Assembly: GCA_900767955.1 (NCBI GenBank)
Contig: CAAGBC010000033.1
Location: 1-55,033, forward strand
Direction: 5' to 3'
DNA: 55,033 nt
DNA from: Spirochaetia bacterium
Lineage (GTDB): Bacteria; Spirochaetota; Spirochaetia; Treponematales; Treponemataceae
Part shown: one piece after another, positions 52,384 through 55,033 of the stretch
Numbering within the stretch: position 1 is the stretch's first letter
Layout: each line of letters opens with the position of its first letter
Made by a program: the position numbers and the translations under genes
The notes under the pieces: generated by a model
The model's input: the letters and a program-made list of their open reading frames with translations, nothing else
The model's database searches: none
What the model was told of the DNA's origin: nothing

Positions 52384-54807
52384 TTATTTATTTGTCATAT
52401 TAAATGAGAGAACGAACTTCCAAGTTCCATCCCATTCTACATTTCCATCTTTTATACGGAATGTATTTGCAAATAGCAAGTGCAATGGAAATTGAGGAAC
52501 AAGGAATCTAAGTCCAGGTCCACAACTGAAATAAAAGTCTTCAATGGAAAGATTATTAAACAATTCAGCAACATCTTGTTTAACAGCAACTGCATCAAAG
52601 AATCCATCAAGACCAATAACACCTTGGAAAATAGGAATACGGAGCTCTATTCTATTACTCCACATAGCTTTTCCTCTTCCTTCTGGTGTGTCATAAATAT
52701 CAGTCCATCCACGACCATTAAACATACCATCAATATAAACTTTACTTGAATCACCAAACATAGTTCCTGGGATTTGGAAAATTGTAGTCAAACCTGAGTA
52801 TCCAGCCAAGACACCTTTAAAGTTCCAATAACCATCTGCAACAGGAATATCAAATAATGTTAAATATCCTTCAAGTTTTGTATCTGAACGCAAATAAAAT
52901 TCTTGTTCAAGTCCTGGAATAAGACCATACCAAGCAAGTCGTTCATTAAAGAACCAACCTTTACTTGGGTCAAAACTAATATCACGATTATCAAGAGAAA
53001 TTGATGCATAAATTGCATTTTTTATACCAGCACGATTTGCATTTTTACTTACACCAGAATCAATAGGAACATAAAGTCCTTGATCATAAACATTATAATT
53101 TAATGTATTTGACATACCACCAGTAAGCGTAAGAATTGCAAAATTAGGAAGCCAACGACGACCAAAGGAAGTACTTAAACTTGCACCCCAAGATTCAAAA
53201 TTCATATAATATTCATCTGCAATTAATGAACCACCAGGAAGGAAGTTCAACGCCAAAGCAGAATTATTATAATGAGAGAAAGACAAAGATTCACTAAACT
53301 GAATTGGTTGATTAAATAACCATGATTGACCATAAGAAAAATCAATAGTTTGTTCTGTAGTTGCAATATTTGCTCCCGCAGAAACAGTTTTTCCTTCACC
53401 TCTTAAATTGGAATTCTGCCATTTAGCAAAAAGTGAAATAGGCAAATCATCTGGTTTTTCTACACCAGAAAAAGTCATACCAAATTGCAAAGAAGTAGTT
53501 GATTGTTCTTCAACTGTGATAATCAAATCAACAAGATTTGATTCTGAACCAGCAACAGGCTCTGGAACAACACTAGAAAAGAATTGTGTATTATACAAAT
53601 TACGCAAACCACTCATTATCTTTTCACGAGAAAAAACATCTCCTGATTCAAATGGCAATTCACGAAGAATAACATAATCCTTTGTTTTAGTATTTCCTTT
53701 GATAATAATATTTTCAATATGACTACGAGAGCGTTCTTGAATTGCTAATTCATAAGCAATAGTTTTTCGTTCTGGATTTTTATTAACAGTTGGATAAAAT
53801 TGATTATCCATGTATCCATTTTCGTAGTATAGATTTGTAATTCCTGAAATACCTTCTTGAAATTTTGCTTGGTTAAAAACTGCACCTTTTTTTAATTTCA
53901 TAAAGGATTCAAGTTTTTCTGTAGTAAATATTTCGTTACCTGTTATTGTTAATCCATTAAATGTATATTGAGCGCCTTCCTGAATAATAAAAGTAATAAT
54001 AACTTCTGTGCGTTCTTTTTCGGCATTAAAATAAGAATCTTGCAAAACATCTACAATACGAGCATCAATATAACCTCGTGTCATGTAGTAATTAATAATT
54101 GCTTGTTTATCAGCTTCAATTGCAGTTTTTTGAAAAGCACCATCTTTTAAGAAGCCAACTTCTTTTGATGAAATTTTTCCTTTTAAAGTTTTGTCAGAAA
54201 CAACAACATTTCCTTCAAATCTAACTTCGGAAATAACAGTACTTGCACCTTCATTAATAAAGTAAATAACTTTTATTCCATCTTCTGATTCAACAAAACT
54301 GTTTGTAATTGTTGCATTCATAAAACCTTTTTTTATATACAAATCACGCAATGAGCGTTCGTCAAGTAATACATTACTTTCGATGAAGATGTCACCAGGT
54401 TTTATAATTATATTTTCGCGCAATTCATTATTTCTGATTTTTTTATTTCCTTTAAACACAATTTCAGAAATAACAGGATGTTCCTTTACTTGGAAAACTA
54501 ATAAAACTTTTCCAGGATTTTTTTTGTCGTGTTTAGCAAATGGTTCAACTTCTTCAAAATATGCTAAGGAATATAATCTATCTAAAAGATCGTTATAAAC
54601 TTCTTCTGTAAAAGGCTTTCCTATAAAATTATTAGTAATTCCTGTAAGTTCAGATTTTTTTATACTTTTTAGACCTTCAAAAGCAATTTGTGATATAGGT
54701 TTATCCCAATACCAATCTGAATCTTCTTGTGAAAAAGCAGGCAAAATACATAAAAAACAAAATAAAGAAGCAATAACTTTTACAAGTTTTCTGCTTTGAA
54801 ACAACAT
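52384..54807 (-). CDS. bamA: Outer-membrane assembly protein BamA
   Basis: BamA inserts beta-barrel proteins into the outer membrane. It is 807 residues here. The N-terminus is a signal (about 1-28, ILPAFSQ) and is followed by five POTRA domains (about 35-430): PISQIAFEGLKSIKKSEL, HPVISEIVFKGNKKIRNNEL, TVISEVRFEGNVVVSDKTL, YTFNGLTITGNEIFTTEKL and SHIENIIIKGNTKTKDYVI. The C-terminal half is a barrel with alternating residues, has the lid-lock type VDGMFNGRGWTDIYDTPEGRG (the RGF/Y position reads GRGW), and ends in MTNK. The ATG at 54807 follows GGGAG by five bases and is preferred to one at 54819. It is the start of the bamA-skp-mutS-comF run. Confidence 0.95.
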   Translation of the reverse strand: MLFQSRKLVKVIASLFCFLCILPAFSQEDSDWYWDKPISQIAFEGLKSIKKSELTGITNNFIGKPFTEEVYNDLLDRLYSLAYFEEVEPFAKHDKKNPGKVLLVFQVKEHPVISEIVFKGNKKIRNNELRENIIIKPGDIFIESNVLLDERSLRDLYIKKGFMNATITNSFVESEDGIKVIYFINEGASTVISEVRFEGNVVVSDKTLKGKISSKEVGFLKDGAFQKTAIEADKQAIINYYMTRGYIDARIVDVLQDSYFNAEKERTEVIITFIIQEGAQYTFNGLTITGNEIFTTEKLESFMKLKKGAVFNQAKFQEGISGITNLYYENGYMDNQFYPTVNKNPERKTIAYELAIQERSRSHIENIIIKGNTKTKDYVILRELPFESGDVFSREKIMSGLRNLYNTQFFSSVVPEPVAGSESNLVDLIITVEEQSTTSLQFGMTFSGVEKPDDLPISLFAKWQNSNLRGEGKTVSAGANIATTEQTIDFSYGQSWLFNQPIQFSESLSFSHYNNSALALNFLPGGSLIADEYYMNFESWGASLSTSFGRRWLPNFAILTLTGGMSNTLNYNVYDQGLYVPIDSGVSKNANRAGIKNAIYASISLDNRDISFDPSKGWFFNERLAWYGLIPGLEQEFYLRSDTKLEGYLTLFDIPVADGYWNFKGVLAGYSGLTTIFQIPGTMFGDSSKVYIDGMFNGRGWTDIYDTPEGRGKAMWSNRIELRIPIFQGVIGLDGFFDAVAVKQDVAELFNNLSIEDFYFSCGPGLRFLVPQFPLHLLFANTFRIKDGNVEWDGTWKFVLSFNMTNK

Positions 54808-54819
54808 AAAAACTCCCAT

Positions 54820-55033
54820 AAAAAGTTAATGAGGAAATATCAATTTCCGATTTAACTTTTTACGCTGTTTTGCAACAAAGTGAAAAACAGCATTTAATAA
54901 GAAAGTTCGCAACGCAAACTTTTAGATAAAAACTTACACGCTAATTTAGTGGAAGTTTTTTATCACACTCCCATAAAAAACTAAACTTTTTTTTACTATA
55001 AAATAAAAATAAAAATTAGTTTATTTATCAAAA
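54820..55033. other. bamA upstream region, AT-rich
   Basis: About 210 bases without a gene. It contains an imperfect hairpin AAAGTTCGC...GCAAACTTT (about 54902-54923) and, upstream of the bamA start, a second copy of the motif TTTTTATGGGAGT (minus strand, about 54968-54982; first at 54808-54822). In the upstream copy the ATG opens only a three-codon frame (ATG GGA GTG TGA). This suggests a promoter/leader region, but I cannot name a promoter with confidence. Confidence 0.4.

Overview
The window looks like chromosomal DNA of an AT-rich spirochaete, most likely a Treponema. The order bamA, skp/ompH, mutS (read on the minus strand) matches the block I remember as TP0326-TP0328 in T. pallidum. 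The lptD-uvrA pair, the cheW / DegT-like / NAD kinase / recN run and a lone MetQ lipoprotein also fit treponemes. These matches are from memory and protein reading, not from a search.

Positions 1-1850 are a decaying accessory edge. Two arrays of a 23-bp tandem repeat (1-138 and 1289-1426) flank a DUF2442/DUF4160 gene pair and a toxin-antitoxin-like module whose P-loop partner is cut to 33 codons. Beyond the second array lies a broken manC fragment joined to a second copy of the start of the same antitoxin-like gene.

Positions 1854-13364 are one minus-strand surface-polysaccharide locus, read from the Wzx flippase (13364) down to a WecG/TagA glycosyltransferase (1854). It holds a polysaccharide pyruvyltransferase preceded by a truncated ferredoxin-like gene, a TarI/IspD-type cytidylyltransferase, an NAD-dependent epimerase, a small membrane protein, a TagB/TagF-type polyol-phosphate transferase, a deacetylase lipoprotein, an EpsG-type Wzy polymerase, a GT2 glycosyltransferase and two hexapeptide acyltransferases. 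Together these suggest a Wzx/Wzy-assembled polymer carrying polyol phosphate, pyruvate and acyl groups. Three genes here are interrupted at or beside homopolymers: G7 in an acyltransferase, A5 in the deacetylase and A10 at the ferredoxin/pyruvyltransferase junction. This suggests phase variation, decay or sequencing error.

Positions 13580-31486 are minus-strand housekeeping genes: the phoH-pgpH-ybeY-corC cluster, lptD, uvrA, rfbD, and an AddA/AddB-type recombination nuclease pair. Positions 31599-32796 hold an HTH-EIIA fusion regulator and cytidine deaminase. Positions 32866-35654 (plus strand) hold a beta-propeller-like membrane protein, a degenerate M23 protein and MetQ. mnmA (minus) is followed by two tandem phosphohexomutases and a DnaQ-like exonuclease (plus), ending at 41220.

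Positions 41230-54807 are minus strand again: a LysM/M23-like protein, an HD protein, an unknown conserved-looking protein, recN, NAD kinase, a DegT-like protein without an obvious catalytic lysine, cheW, comF, mutS, skp and bamA. Small palindromic elements with a compensatory base-pair change lie in two distant intergenic gaps. I saw no tRNA, rRNA, CRISPR array or transposase gene. The strongest candidates for something undescribed are the paired 23-bp arrays, whose plus strand stays open in all three frames, and the homopolymer-interrupted polysaccharide locus.
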